A stretch of 23,706 bases of DNA, from contig JAIOPW010000487.1 in assembly GCA_021413665.1 (NCBI GenBank), positions 1 through 23,706 of the forward strand, read 5' to 3'. Each line of letters opens with the position of its first letter. Within the stretch, counting starts at the first letter, position 1. This document shows positions 7,288-15,330 of this stretch, piece by piece. Made by a program: the position numbers and the translations under genes. Source of the stretch: Rhodocyclales bacterium. GTDB taxonomy: Bacteria; Pseudomonadota; Gammaproteobacteria; Burkholderiales; Rhodocyclaceae. A model generated the notes under the pieces. That model ran no database searches, was not told the DNA's origin, and worked only from the letters and a program-made list of their open reading frames with translations.

Positions 7288-8807
7288 CCCCGTTTGCGCT
7301 TGCCGGTCGGCTTCGGTGAGTGGCTGGCGCGATCCATCAGGAAATGAGCGAGCAAGGGCACGGGGCGTCCGGTGGCCCCTTTCTCCTTGCCGGAGCGCCA
7401 TGCAGTACCGGCTATATCGAGATGCGCCCAGTGGTACTTTTCCGTGAAGCGAGCCAGAAAGCAAGCCGCCGTGATCGTGCCTGCCGGGCGGCCACCAATG
7501 TTTGCCATGTCGGCGAAATTGCTTTTTAGTTGTTCCTGATAGTCATCCCACAGCGGCATCTGCCAGGCGCGGTCATAGGAATCTTGCCCGGCGTCGAGCA
7601 GTTCCTTTGCCAGCCCCTCGTTGTTGGCGAGCAGGCCGGTGGCCACGTGGCCGAGTGCAATCACGCAGGCGCCCGTCAACGTCGCGACGTCGACCACGCA
7701 CTCCGGATCAAAGCGTTGGACATAGGTGAGGGCATCGCAAAGAATCAGCCGGCCCTCGGCGTCGGTGTTGAGTATCTCGACGGTCTGGCCCGACATCGAC
7801 GTGATAACGTCGCCCGGTTTCGTTGCCGCACCTCCCGGCATATTTTCCGTGGAGGGAATCACGCCGATGACATTGAGGGGCAGCTTCATTAGCGCGGCCG
7901 CCTTGAGCGTTCCCAGCACACTGGCGGCACCGCACATGTCGTACTTCATTTCGTCCATTTCCGGACCCGGTTTGAGCGAGATGCCACCGGAATCGAAAGT
8001 GATGCCCTTGCCTACCAATACCACCGGTTTTGCGCTGGATGCGCCTCCGGCATGACGCAGAACGATGAACTTTGGCGGCTCGTGCGATCCGCGGGCGACT
8101 GAGAGCAAAGTGTTCATCCCGAGTTTTTCCATATCGGCGCGGTCGAGGATGTCGACGCCAAGACCATGTGACTTGGCGAGCTGCTTTGCCTGATCCGCCA
8201 GATAGGTCGGCGTGCATATATTTCCCGGCAGATTGCCAAGGTCCTTCGCAAGTTCCATTCCGGATGCGATTGCCAGCCCTTCGGCAAGAGCTCCCTCCGC
8301 AGTGGAAAGCTCATTGCGGCGGGTAACGCAGAATGTCAGCTTTCGAAGCGGCCGACGCACTTCCTCCTTTTTCGACTTTAGGCGATCGAACCGATACAGG
8401 GTTTCCTGAACGACAAGCGCAGCCTGTCGAATTTTCCAGGCAACATCCCGCTTCTTGACGGCGAGTTCCGTCAGATAGACCGTACCGTCGAAGCCGCCGG
8501 TTTCATTGAGTTGGCGAACAGCCGTTGCCAAGGCTGCACGGTATTCCTTTTCCCGAAACTCTCTTTCCTTGCCCAATCCGACCAGCAGGACGCGATCCGC
8601 TTCGATACCGGAAACTCCGTGGAGTAGCAGACTGGTACCAGCTTTTCCCTCCATGTCCCCGCGTCTAAGAATGTCGCTCAGAAACTGGTCTGCGGCGTTG
8701 TCCAGGATTTCGGCCGCCGCAGACAACTTTCTTGGCTCGAAGATGCCGACCACGACGCAGGCGCTGCGCTGCTTTTCCGGGCTTCCGCTTTTTATGCTAA
8801 ATTCCAA
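7284..8807 (-). CDS. pepA: Leucyl aminopeptidase (cytosol aminopeptidase, M17 family)
   Basis: PepA removes N-terminal residues from peptides using two metal ions; in E. coli it also binds DNA in Xer recombination and carAB control. The 507-residue protein has an N-terminal macro-like domain and a C-terminal catalytic domain with all expected residues: Lys267 and Asp272 in VGKGITFDSGG, Lys279, Asp290, and Asp349, Glu351 and Arg353 in the signature NTDAEGRL. These sit three positions below the E. coli numbering. The start is TTG (8807-8805). It is favoured because a strong AAGGAGAG (8819-8812) lies at correct spacing and MEFSIKSGSPEKQR is the usual family start. holC overlaps its stop by four bases. 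Confidence 0.96.
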   Translation of the reverse strand: MEFSIKSGSPEKQRSACVVVGIFEPRKLSAAAEILDNAADQFLSDILRRGDMEGKAGTSLLLHGVSGIEADRVLLVGLGKEREFREKEYRAALATAVRQLNETGGFDGTVYLTELAVKKRDVAWKIRQAALVVQETLYRFDRLKSKKEEVRRPLRKLTFCVTRRNELSTAEGALAEGLAIASGMELAKDLGNLPGNICTPTYLADQAKQLAKSHGLGVDILDRADMEKLGMNTLLSVARGSHEPPKFIVLRHAGGASSAKPVVLVGKGITFDSGGISLKPGPEMDEMKYDMCGAASVLGTLKAAALMKLPLNVIGVIPSTENMPGGAATKPGDVITSMSGQTVEILNTDAEGRLILCDALTYVQRFDPECVVDVATLTGACVIALGHVATGLLANNEGLAKELLDAGQDSYDRAWQMPLWDDYQEQLKSNFADMANIGGRPAGTITAACFLARFTEKYHWAHLDIAGTAWRSGKEKGATGRPVPLLAHFLMDRASHSPKPTGKRKRG

Positions 8808-8811
8808 AGTA

Positions 8812-8819
8812 CTCTCCTT
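8812..8819 (-). promoter_or_regulatory. Strong ribosome binding site that sets the pepA TTG start
   Basis: AAGGAGAG on the minus strand ends four bases before the TTG at 8807 (six bases from GGAG). No ATG or GTG is better placed, so this site is the main evidence for translation from TTG. Confidence 0.7.
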
Positions 8820-8928
8820 GGGGGCTGCGGGAAACCCGGGAAACTATTCTGTTTCGGGCGATTTCCGTTGACACCTCGATTATTCCCCAAGTTTTCACCA
8901 AAAGTCAAAGCCGACACTCCGCGATAAG

Positions 8929-10011
8929 ATGATTTTCCAGCGCGCCGCAATCCGGGAGTTCACCCATACGGCGGCAGGTGTATTTGTTGCCCTCTTTGCC
9001 ATCCTGATGACTACTCAGTTGATTCGTTTACTGGGTCAGGCAGCCGGTGGGAAAATTGCCTCGGAAGCCGTGATTGCGCTCCTCGGTTTCGGTGCAATAA
9101 GCTACTTGCCGGTACTGCTGTCACTGACGCTGTTTGTCGCCATATTGATGACTTTGTCGCGATGGTATCGAGATTCGGAAATGGTGGTCTGGCTGGCGTC
9201 CGGGATACCGTTGACAGCGTGGATCAAGCCGGTGCTCGGGTTTGTCGGCCCCCCCGTGATTGTGATCGCTATCCTGTCTCTGTTGCTGGCACCTTGGGCG
9301 ACGCAGAAGAGCGAGGCCTACCGGCAGACCATGGATCAGAGGGACGACGTCGCACGCGTGTCGCCCGGGGCGTTCAACGAGTCCGGCGCCGCGGACCGTG
9401 TTTTTTTTGTCGAGAGCGTGGCGGGCGAGGATGGGCAGGTGAAAAATGTTTTCATCAGTTCCATTCAGCAGGGGCGTCTGGGCGTGATGGCCACGGCGCA
9501 GGGGCATACCGAAACGATGCCGAATGGTGACCGCTTCCTGATTCTGGACCGTGGCAGGCGCTACGAGGGTGCGGCGGGTACCGCCGAATATCGCGTGATG
9601 GAATTCGACCGCTATGCCCTGCGGATTGAAACCAAGGAGGCCCGCGGATTCGAGGAGTCGCCACGTACAAAGCCGTTGTGGGATCTTCTGCGCGATCCGC
9701 AACCGGTGCATCTGGCCGAGTTGCTGTGGCGCCTTGGGTTGCCCCTGGCGGCCTTGAACCTCGCGGTGCTTGCAATTCCCCTGTCGTTCGTCAATCCACG
9801 CGCGGGACGAACCAACAACCTGATTTTTGCCCTGCTCACCTACATGATCTACAGTAATTTGCTTAGTGTCAGTCAGGCGTGGGTCGCACAAGGAAAACTG
9901 CCCTTCGAGATCGGCGTCTGGGCAGTCCACGTCGGCATGTTCGTGTTGCTCATCGTGCTGTTTTATCGCCGGCAGAATCCTCTTGCATGGGGCAGGACGC
10001 GATGGCGCTAA
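8929..10011 (+). CDS. lptF: LPS export ABC transporter permease LptF
   Basis: LptF and LptG form the transmembrane part of the LptB2FG transporter, which lifts lipopolysaccharide from the inner membrane onto the LptC-LptA-LptD bridge. The 360-residue product starts MIFQRAAIREFTHTAAGVFVAL. It has three N-terminal helices (about 15-35, 50-75, 95-120), a periplasmic beta-rich domain of roughly 125-265, and three C-terminal helices, as the YjgP/YjgQ family requires. The ATG at 8929 has no clear Shine-Dalgarno. TTGACA at 8868-8873 might be a -35, but no fitting -10 is seen. lptG overlaps its last 10 bases. The gene is divergent from pepA, the arrangement also found in E. coli. Confidence 0.95.
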   Translation: MIFQRAAIREFTHTAAGVFVALFAILMTTQLIRLLGQAAGGKIASEAVIALLGFGAISYLPVLLSLTLFVAILMTLSRWYRDSEMVVWLASGIPLTAWIKPVLGFVGPPVIVIAILSLLLAPWATQKSEAYRQTMDQRDDVARVSPGAFNESGAADRVFFVESVAGEDGQVKNVFISSIQQGRLGVMATAQGHTETMPNGDRFLILDRGRRYEGAAGTAEYRVMEFDRYALRIETKEARGFEESPRTKPLWDLLRDPQPVHLAELLWRLGLPLAALNLAVLAIPLSFVNPRAGRTNNLIFALLTYMIYSNLLSVSQAWVAQGKLPFEIGVWAVHVGMFVLLIVLFYRRQNPLAWGRTRWR

Positions 10012-11081
10012 AGCTCTATGAGCGGCATCTGGCAAGAGAGATCTACGCGTCCACTGCCTTGGTGTTGGCGGCATTCCTGATGCTGTTCGCGTTCTTTGAT
10101 TTGATCCATGAACTCGAGAGCATAGGCAAGGGCGGCTATCAGTTGCAGCATGCACTCGGTTATGTGACGCTTACCTTGCCGGGGCGGTTGTATGAACTGT
10201 TTCCAATCGGAGTTCTGATTGGCACCCTTTACGCCCTTACGAAGCTCGCGCGGCATACGGAAATCACGGTGCTGCGTGCCGCCGGCCTGTCCACCCGCAA
10301 TCTGCTCGGCACACTGACGAAAATCGGATTGGTCTTCGTGGCGCTGACGCTTGCCGTGGGCGAGTTTCTGGCCCCACCCGCGGAAAGAGCGGCCCAGCAA
10401 CTGCGACTCAAGGCCATGGGTTCACTGGTCGCTCAGGAGTTTCGTTCTGGGCTGTGGGTCAGGGACGAACGCTCATTCGTCAATGTTCGGGAGGTGCTTC
10501 CAGACGCGTCGCTGCAAAACGTGCGTGTGTTCGAATTTGACGACCGGTTTCAATTGCTGTCGATCAGCCAGGCGGAGCGGGGACGCTATCTCTCTGGCGG
10601 TACGTGGTCGCTCGAGGGAGTTGTCCGGACCGTGTTTTCGGGGAACTCGGCAAGCGTGGAAAGGTACGGCCAGGTCAACTGGAAATCAGCACTTAATCCT
10701 GATCTTCTCGCCGTACTATTGGTGGTTCCGGAGCGTATGTCGCTGGTCAATCTATATCTCTATATACGGCACCTCAGCGGGAACCAGCAAAAAACCGATC
10801 GCTACGACATCGCGATGTGGAAAAAACTGATCTATCCGCTGGCAGCGCTGGTGATGATGGCGCTAGCTTTGCCGTTCGCCTACATGCAGGATCGAATGGG
10901 TGCGGTCAGCATCAGGGTATTTGCCGGCATCATGCTCGGAATTGGATTCCATATGTTGAATGGACTGTTTTCCAGTCTCGGCGTAATCAACAGTTGGCCA
11001 CCTTTCTTTTCTGCGATAACCCCCAGCGTACTGTTCTTGGTGACTGCCGCAGGCATGCTTTGGTGGGTAGAGCGACGCTAA
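10002..11081 (+). CDS. lptG: LPS export ABC transporter permease LptG
   Basis: LptG is the second permease of the LptB2FG lipopolysaccharide extractor. The 359-residue product begins MALKLYERHLAREIYASTALV. It has the same plan as LptF: helices near 15-37, 60-80 and 100-120, then a periplasmic domain, then helices from about 275 to the end, with DIAMWKKLIYPLAALVMMALALPFAY at the entry to the fourth helix. The ATG at 10002 is preferred to the in-frame ATG at 9987 because it fits the family N-terminus and has an AGGA a few bases upstream. It overlaps the lptF end by 10 bases, so the two are translated together. It converges on the RDD gene with eight bases between stops. Confidence 0.95.
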   Translation: MALKLYERHLAREIYASTALVLAAFLMLFAFFDLIHELESIGKGGYQLQHALGYVTLTLPGRLYELFPIGVLIGTLYALTKLARHTEITVLRAAGLSTRNLLGTLTKIGLVFVALTLAVGEFLAPPAERAAQQLRLKAMGSLVAQEFRSGLWVRDERSFVNVREVLPDASLQNVRVFEFDDRFQLLSISQAERGRYLSGGTWSLEGVVRTVFSGNSASVERYGQVNWKSALNPDLLAVLLVVPERMSLVNLYLYIRHLSGNQQKTDRYDIAMWKKLIYPLAALVMMALALPFAYMQDRMGAVSIRVFAGIMLGIGFHMLNGLFSSLGVINSWPPFFSAITPSVLFLVTAAGMLWWVERR

Positions 11082-11089
11082 TTGGCGCG

Positions 11090-11530
11090 CTAGCTTTGCT
11101 TGAACACAAGACAGGTGCCCGCCAACCTGTCATGCAGGAACTGACGGTCGCGATCGAACAGCGCCCAGAACAGCCCGGCTCCTAGGTAGATGACGCTGGG
11201 CCACGCCAGCGCGTAGCGTAGCGCCAATTGTGCCAAGGTCGGCGGCACGCCACGCGGCGTTGACAACCGGATTTTCCAGGTTTGCATCGCCAAGGTCTGC
11301 CCGGAATGGTGCCAATACCAGACAAAATAGGCGCCGAGCGCCACGAAGATATGGCTCAACAACGCCCATCCCGGCAACAGGATGTGAAATCCCATACCCA
11401 GGACGAGATGGGGCAGCATGAATGCAATTGACAGCACGCCAATCAGCAGAAGGCTTTCATAGGCCATGCTGGCAAGGCGACGACGAAGGCTTGGCGTCGC
11501 ATCCACTGTGAATGCCGCAGACGCTTGCAT
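11090..11530 (-). CDS. RDD family membrane protein
   Basis: This 146-residue inner-membrane protein belongs to the RDD family, whose members are mostly uncharacterised. It begins MQASAAFTVDATPSLRRRLASMAYESLLL, giving the Arg-rich start before helix 1. Further helices lie near 45-75, and the family's end motif is recognisable as FDRDRQFLHDRLAGTCLV. The ATG at 11530 lies eight bases after the DUF3106 stop. A longer reading frame upstream to 11812 only overlaps DUF3106 in another frame and is not coding. It is the last gene of the four-gene sigma factor operon and converges on lptG. Function is unknown. Confidence 0.88.
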   Translation of the reverse strand: MQASAAFTVDATPSLRRRLASMAYESLLLIGVLSIAFMLPHLVLGMGFHILLPGWALLSHIFVALGAYFVWYWHHSGQTLAMQTWKIRLSTPRGVPPTLAQLALRYALAWPSVIYLGAGLFWALFDRDRQFLHDRLAGTCLVFKQS

Positions 11531-11538
11531 GGTTGTGC

Positions 11539-12072
11539 TTACCGAACTGTTGCTTGGTCGGCCGGGGTGGCGGATGGCGGGGCGACGGGAGCGGGGGCTG
11601 TTTTTGGAACGACCACCGTCTTCGATGGCGCCGGGCGGGGAGTCGGCTTTCGGGCAGCCTCTGCGTTCAGTCGGGCCTTCTCGTTTTCCGGCAGATCCTT
11701 GTATTCCTGCCACTTCGCCTTGACCGCCTCTTTCTTTTCTGGCGGATCCTTTTGTAGCGCCTTGTATTTGTCTCTTGCGCGCTTTCGTTCGTCCGGGGTG
11801 AGTTTGGCCCAATCGGTCATGCGACGCTGCATGCGAGCTTGTTCGTCAGGGGTCAGGGACGGATAGCGTTGGGCAATGCCCAGCCATTTTTTTCGGCGGA
11901 ACCCTTCCATCTTGTCCCAGTCGCCGGAAAGGGGCGCAAGAATACGCTTCTGCGCCGGACTCAGCTCGGACCATGAAGGCTGCGACAGAGGGAGCGCAAT
12001 TCCTGCATGGCCTAAGGGAGTGGCCAGCCAAAGCGCTACTGCGAGGATGAGTCCGAAGCGCGCTCTAGCCAT
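11539..12072 (-). CDS. Exported DUF3106 protein
   Basis: This 177-residue protein has a Sec signal peptide (about residues 1-23, MARARFGLILAVALWLATP, probable cut after GHA), so it should be periplasmic or envelope-bound. The mature part matches DUF3106, a betaproteobacterial family. It starts with WSELSPAQKRILAPL and contains repeated helical units built around LTPDEQ, LTPDERKR and LPENEKAR with conserved Trp. The pattern resembles other periplasmic helical stress sensors, but I do not claim homology. The C-terminal 40 residues are Pro/Ala-rich. Its start overlaps the end of the DUF3619 gene by 37 bases. Position after a sigma factor and a one-helix membrane protein suggests an envelope-sensing role, by inference only. 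Confidence 0.88.
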   Translation of the reverse strand: MARARFGLILAVALWLATPLGHAGIALPLSQPSWSELSPAQKRILAPLSGDWDKMEGFRRKKWLGIAQRYPSLTPDEQARMQRRMTDWAKLTPDERKRARDKYKALQKDPPEKKEAVKAKWQEYKDLPENEKARLNAEAARKPTPRPAPSKTVVVPKTAPAPVAPPSATPADQATVR

Positions 12073-12422
12073 GCGTGGAAGCCGCGGTCAAGATAAGCAG
12101 AAGGGGGCAGGTCATCGACAAGGAGGGCGCTGTCGATTTCTTCATACTCACGGGCTTGCTCGAAAGCATTCCAGTAGTAAGTGCCTGTTGCGCCGATAGT
12201 CAGGGCTATGACGGCAAGAAGACTCCGGGCGTGCGAAAAAAAAGCGAATTCCAAGCTCTGCCCGATTCCCGCAATCTGCAATCCACGCACTGGCACTCGC
12301 TGCCTGCTCAGGGCAATCTGCCGGGCCTCATGAAGCCGGCCGGTGACTTCACGGTCAAGCGCATCCACTCCCTGATTGAGAATTTGCCTTGCTTTGTAGC
12401 CAAATTCCGTATCTTCGTTCAT
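12036..12422 (-). CDS. DUF3619 single-span membrane protein, possible anti-sigma partner
   Basis: This 128-residue protein matches DUF3619, found beside this sigma factor in betaproteobacteria. The N-terminal 60 residues are soluble and helical (FGYKARQILNQGVDALDREVTGRLHEAR). One membrane helix spans about 67-84, and a short acidic tail of about 43 residues follows, containing the conserved YLDRGFHAWL segment. Its ATG overlaps the sigma factor stop by four bases (ATGA at 12422-12419). A soluble N-terminal part, a single helix and tight coupling to a sigma gene resemble membrane anti-sigma factors such as RseA. That role is inference from position and layout, since I see no recognised anti-sigma domain. 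Confidence 0.88.
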   Translation of the reverse strand: MNEDTEFGYKARQILNQGVDALDREVTGRLHEARQIALSRQRVPVRGLQIAGIGQSLEFAFFSHARSLLAVIALTIGATGTYYWNAFEQAREYEEIDSALLVDDLPPSAYLDRGFHAWLERASDSSSQ

Positions 12423-12982
12423 AACTCTATGCCTTTCGCCTTAAGTGCGGCAGCCAGTGTGTGGGTGGCGCGCGAACAGTGCGTTTTCACGCTCCCTTCC
12501 GAGCAACCCATTGCCGCCGCAGTTTCGGCAATATCCATTTCCTCCCAATAACGCATGAGGAAGGCTTCACGTTGACGCGGTGGCAGTCTCTCTATTTCTT
12601 TTTCAATCACACCAAGGAGTTGCAAGCGCTCCAGTTGCTCGTGTGGTGTCGCCAACCCCTCTGACTGATTTTCTCCCGTGAAAGTTTCAAGCGGGTCAGC
12701 ATCTTCGTCATCTCCGGGAGAAAGTGAAGAAAGCAAGGTTGTCCATAGGGATCGAACCTTCGACCTCCGATAGCAGTCCCGGATTGCGTTTTGCAGGATT
12801 CTCTGGAACAACATTGGCCACTCGGCCACTGGCCGGTCGCCATACTTCTCGGCAAGGCGCATCATTGCGTCTTGGACGATATCCAGCGCGGTCTCCTCGT
12901 TTCGAATGGCAAACATCGCCTGTTTGAAGGCGCGACGCTCGATGCTGGCAAGGAAATTGGAAAGTTCGGTTCGGGAACTCAG
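12419..12982 (-). CDS. ECF-type RNA polymerase sigma factor, probable CTG start
   Basis: This is a sigma-70 family factor of the small ECF type. Region 2 is visible in ETALDIVQDAMMRLAEKYGDRP and WPMLFQRILQNAIRDCYRR. An acidic linker (GDDEDADPLETF) follows, then region 4 with its helix-turn-helix (RLPPRQREAFLMRYWEEMDIAETAAAMGCSEGSVKTH). The only ATG is at 12916 (165 residues), but the frame stays open upstream to a TAG at 12997-12995. That extra part encodes ELSNFLASIERRAFKQA, which homologs also have from memory. It contains no ATG, GTG or TTG. CTG at 12982 (187 residues) has GGAG six bases upstream, so I use it. If that is wrong, the protein starts at 12916. It heads the operon with DUF3619, DUF3106 and RDD genes. 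Confidence 0.85.
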   Translation of the reverse strand: MSSRTELSNFLASIERRAFKQAMFAIRNEETALDIVQDAMMRLAEKYGDRPVAEWPMLFQRILQNAIRDCYRRSKVRSLWTTLLSSLSPGDDEDADPLETFTGENQSEGLATPHEQLERLQLLGVIEKEIERLPPRQREAFLMRYWEEMDIAETAAAMGCSEGSVKTHCSRATHTLAAALKAKGIEL

Positions 12983-13104
12983 GGGAGGCTCCAGCTACCA
13001 ATCAGCAGCTTTTCGGTACAAAGAACAGGCTAAAAATCTTGACCATTCGCGGGCGAGTCAGTAAGGTTATACGTTTAACTCGAAAAGTGTAACAGGTGTA
13101 ATCA

Positions 13105-14814
13105 ATGCAGCTAACCGGCGCGGAAATTGTAATCAGGTGCTTGCAGGAGGAAAAGGTCGAATACGTGTTCGGCTATCCCGGCGGGTCAGTCCTCTATATT
13201 TACGACGAACTGTTCAAGCAAGACAAGTTCAAGCATATTCTGGTTCGCCATGAGCAGGCTGCGGTCCATGCGGCGGACGCCTATTCCCGATCGTCCAACA
13301 AGATCGGTGTCGCCATGGTTACCTCGGGACCCGGCGTGACAAACGCGGTTACCGGGATTGCAACCGCGCATATGGATTCTGTCCCGATGGTAATCATCAG
13401 CGGGCAAGTTCCTACGGCATACATCGGACAGGATGCCTTTCAGGAGTGCGATACGGTCGGAATTACGCGCCCTTGCGTGAAACACAACTTTCTGGTGAAG
13501 GATGTCAGGGATCTGGCGATAACCTTGAAGAAGGCTTTTTATCTCGCCAAGACGGGTCGTCCCGGCCCGGTTCTGGTCGATATTCCTAAAGACATTACAA
13601 ACCAGAAGTGCGAGTTCGAATACCCCAAGACGATCACCATGCGATCCTATAACCCCGTGGTGAAGGGGCATAGTGGGCAGATCAAGAAGGCGGTGCAGAT
13701 GCTGCTGGATGCCAAGCGGCCAATGATCTACGCCGGTGGCGGGGTAATCCTTTCCGACGCGGCCGATCGATTGGTCAAGCTTGCTCGCAGGCTGGGATAT
13801 CCGGTGACCAACACTCTGATGGGTTTGGGGGGCTATCCTGCCACCGACAAGCAATCCCTCGGGATGCTGGGAATGCACGGTACTTATGAGGCAAACATGG
13901 CGATGCAGAATTGCGACGTCCTGATTGCCGTCGGCGCTCGCTTCGACGATCGGGTGATCGGCAATCCGGTACATTTCGCCGAGGTGGCGCGCAAAATCAT
14001 TCATATCGACATCGACCCGTCCTCAATTTCGAAGCGTGTCAAGGTTGATGTGCCGATTGTCGGCAATTTGCCGGATGTGCTCGATGAACTACACAAGCTT
14101 CTCGAGGCCTCCGCCGGAGTACCCGATGCCAAGGCGCTAGCCGCCTGGTGGAAGCAGATTGATGAATGGCGCAGCAAGAAGTCACTTAAGTACAAGCAGG
14201 GCAAGGAAATCATCATGCCCCAGTACGTGGTGGAGAAACTCTATGAAGTGACAGGCGGGGACGCCTTTATTACCTCTGACGTCGGTCAGCACCAGATGTG
14301 GGCTGCGCAATACTACAAGTTCGACAAGCCCAGGCGCTGGATCAACTCCGGGGGCCTCGGAACAATGGGTGTCGGTCTTCCATACGCCATGGGTGTTCGA
14401 TTTGCCAATCCCAAGGCGACTGTGGCCTGCGTGACGGGCGAAGGATCGATTCAGATGAACATTCAGGAGTTGTCGACGGCCAAGCAGTTTCGTCTGCCGA
14501 TCAAGATCATCAATCTCAACAACCGCTATCTGGGAATGGTGCGGCAGTGGCAGCAGATGTTCCATGGCAATCGCTACGCCGAATCTTACGTCGATGCGTT
14601 GCCAGATTTCGTCAAGCTGGCAGAAGCCTACGGGCATGTGGGAATGAAGATAGAGCGTCCTGCTGACGTTGAGCCGGCTCTGCGCGAGGCTTTCACCAAG
14701 CACAAGAACGACCTTGTCTTCATGGATTTCCTGACTGATCAGACCGCCAACGTGTACCCGATGGTGGCCGCCGGCAAGGGGCTGTCGGAAATGATCCTGG
14801 CCGAGGAACTGTGA
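13105..14814 (+). CDS. ilvB: Acetolactate synthase large subunit
   Basis: This is the catalytic subunit of acetohydroxyacid synthase, which joins pyruvate with pyruvate or 2-oxobutyrate in the first common step of valine, leucine and isoleucine synthesis, using thiamine diphosphate, Mg2+ and FAD. The 569-residue protein has all three expected domains. The cofactor-activating Glu is Glu50 in VRHEQAAVHAADAYSR. FAD-domain phrases include GARFDDRVIGN. The thiamine motif runs from GEGSIQMNIQEL to NLNNRYLGMVRQWQ; it has GEG where many homologs have GDG. AGGTG precedes the ATG. The upstream 120 bases, shared with the divergent sigma factor gene, contain no leader peptide that I can find and only weak promoter-like elements. 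ilvH follows almost immediately. Confidence 0.97.
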   Translation: MQLTGAEIVIRCLQEEKVEYVFGYPGGSVLYIYDELFKQDKFKHILVRHEQAAVHAADAYSRSSNKIGVAMVTSGPGVTNAVTGIATAHMDSVPMVIISGQVPTAYIGQDAFQECDTVGITRPCVKHNFLVKDVRDLAITLKKAFYLAKTGRPGPVLVDIPKDITNQKCEFEYPKTITMRSYNPVVKGHSGQIKKAVQMLLDAKRPMIYAGGGVILSDAADRLVKLARRLGYPVTNTLMGLGGYPATDKQSLGMLGMHGTYEANMAMQNCDVLIAVGARFDDRVIGNPVHFAEVARKIIHIDIDPSSISKRVKVDVPIVGNLPDVLDELHKLLEASAGVPDAKALAAWWKQIDEWRSKKSLKYKQGKEIIMPQYVVEKLYEVTGGDAFITSDVGQHQMWAAQYYKFDKPRRWINSGGLGTMGVGLPYAMGVRFANPKATVACVTGEGSIQMNIQELSTAKQFRLPIKIINLNNRYLGMVRQWQQMFHGNRYAESYVDALPDFVKLAEAYGHVGMKIERPADVEPALREAFTKHKNDLVFMDFLTDQTANVYPMVAAGKGLSEMILAEEL

Positions 14815-14816
14815 GC

Positions 14817-15308
14817 ATGCGACACATCATTTCCATTCTTATCGAAAATGAGGCCGGGGCGCTTTCCCGTGTTTCAGGTCTGTTCTCTGCCCGTGCCTTC
14901 AACATCGAGTCGTTGACGGTAGCGCCGACGGAAGATGCCTCTCTTTCCCGCATGACCATCGTCAGCACAGGTTCGGATGACGTCATCGAGCAGATCACCA
15001 AGCAGCTCAACAAGCTGATCGACGTTGTCAAGGTGGTAGACCTGTCGGAAGCTGCGCACATTGAGCGCGAGCTGATGCTGGTCAAGGTGAGGGCGGCCGG
15101 CAAGGATCGCGAGGAGATGAAGCGCATTGCCGATATTTTCCGCGGTCGCATCATCGATGTTACCGATTCGACCTACGTCATCGAACTGACGGGCAACGGA
15201 TCCAAGCTGGATGCCTTTCTCGAAGCCATTGATCGCTCGCTGATCCTGGAAACCGTCCGCACCGGCGTGTCCGGCATCGGACGTGGCGATCGAATTCTTA
15301 AAGTCTGA
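14817..15308 (+). CDS. ilvH: Acetolactate synthase small (regulatory) subunit
   Basis: This regulatory subunit binds valine for feedback inhibition and boosts the activity of the large subunit. The 163-residue protein has the usual N-terminal ACT domain, starting MRHIISILIENEAGALSRVSGLFSAR, with the NIESLTVAPTED phrase. The C-terminal half contains LMLVKVRAAGKDREEMKRIADIFRGRIIDVT. I choose the ATG at 14817, two bases after the ilvB stop, because it gives the standard family N-terminus. A GTG at 14811 overlapping that stop would add two residues and cannot be excluded. It lies between ilvB and ilvC and is surely co-transcribed with both. Confidence 0.96.
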   Translation: MRHIISILIENEAGALSRVSGLFSARAFNIESLTVAPTEDASLSRMTIVSTGSDDVIEQITKQLNKLIDVVKVVDLSEAAHIERELMLVKVRAAGKDREEMKRIADIFRGRIIDVTDSTYVIELTGNGSKLDAFLEAIDRSLILETVRTGVSGIGRGDRILKV

Positions 15309-15330
15309 ACTCTGAAACCAAGGAAAACGA

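Noticed and set aside
8835..8858. Imperfect inverted repeat (cccgggaaac / gtttcggg) between pepA and lptF as an operator
   Set aside because: Only eight pairs with a two-base bulge and no relation to a convincing promoter; it could be chance.
13031..13072. TTGACC (13039-13044) with TTATAC (13067-13072) as the ilvB promoter
   Set aside because: The spacing is 22 bases, too long; the alternative TAAGGT at 17 bases is a poor -10. The ilvB promoter remains unassigned.
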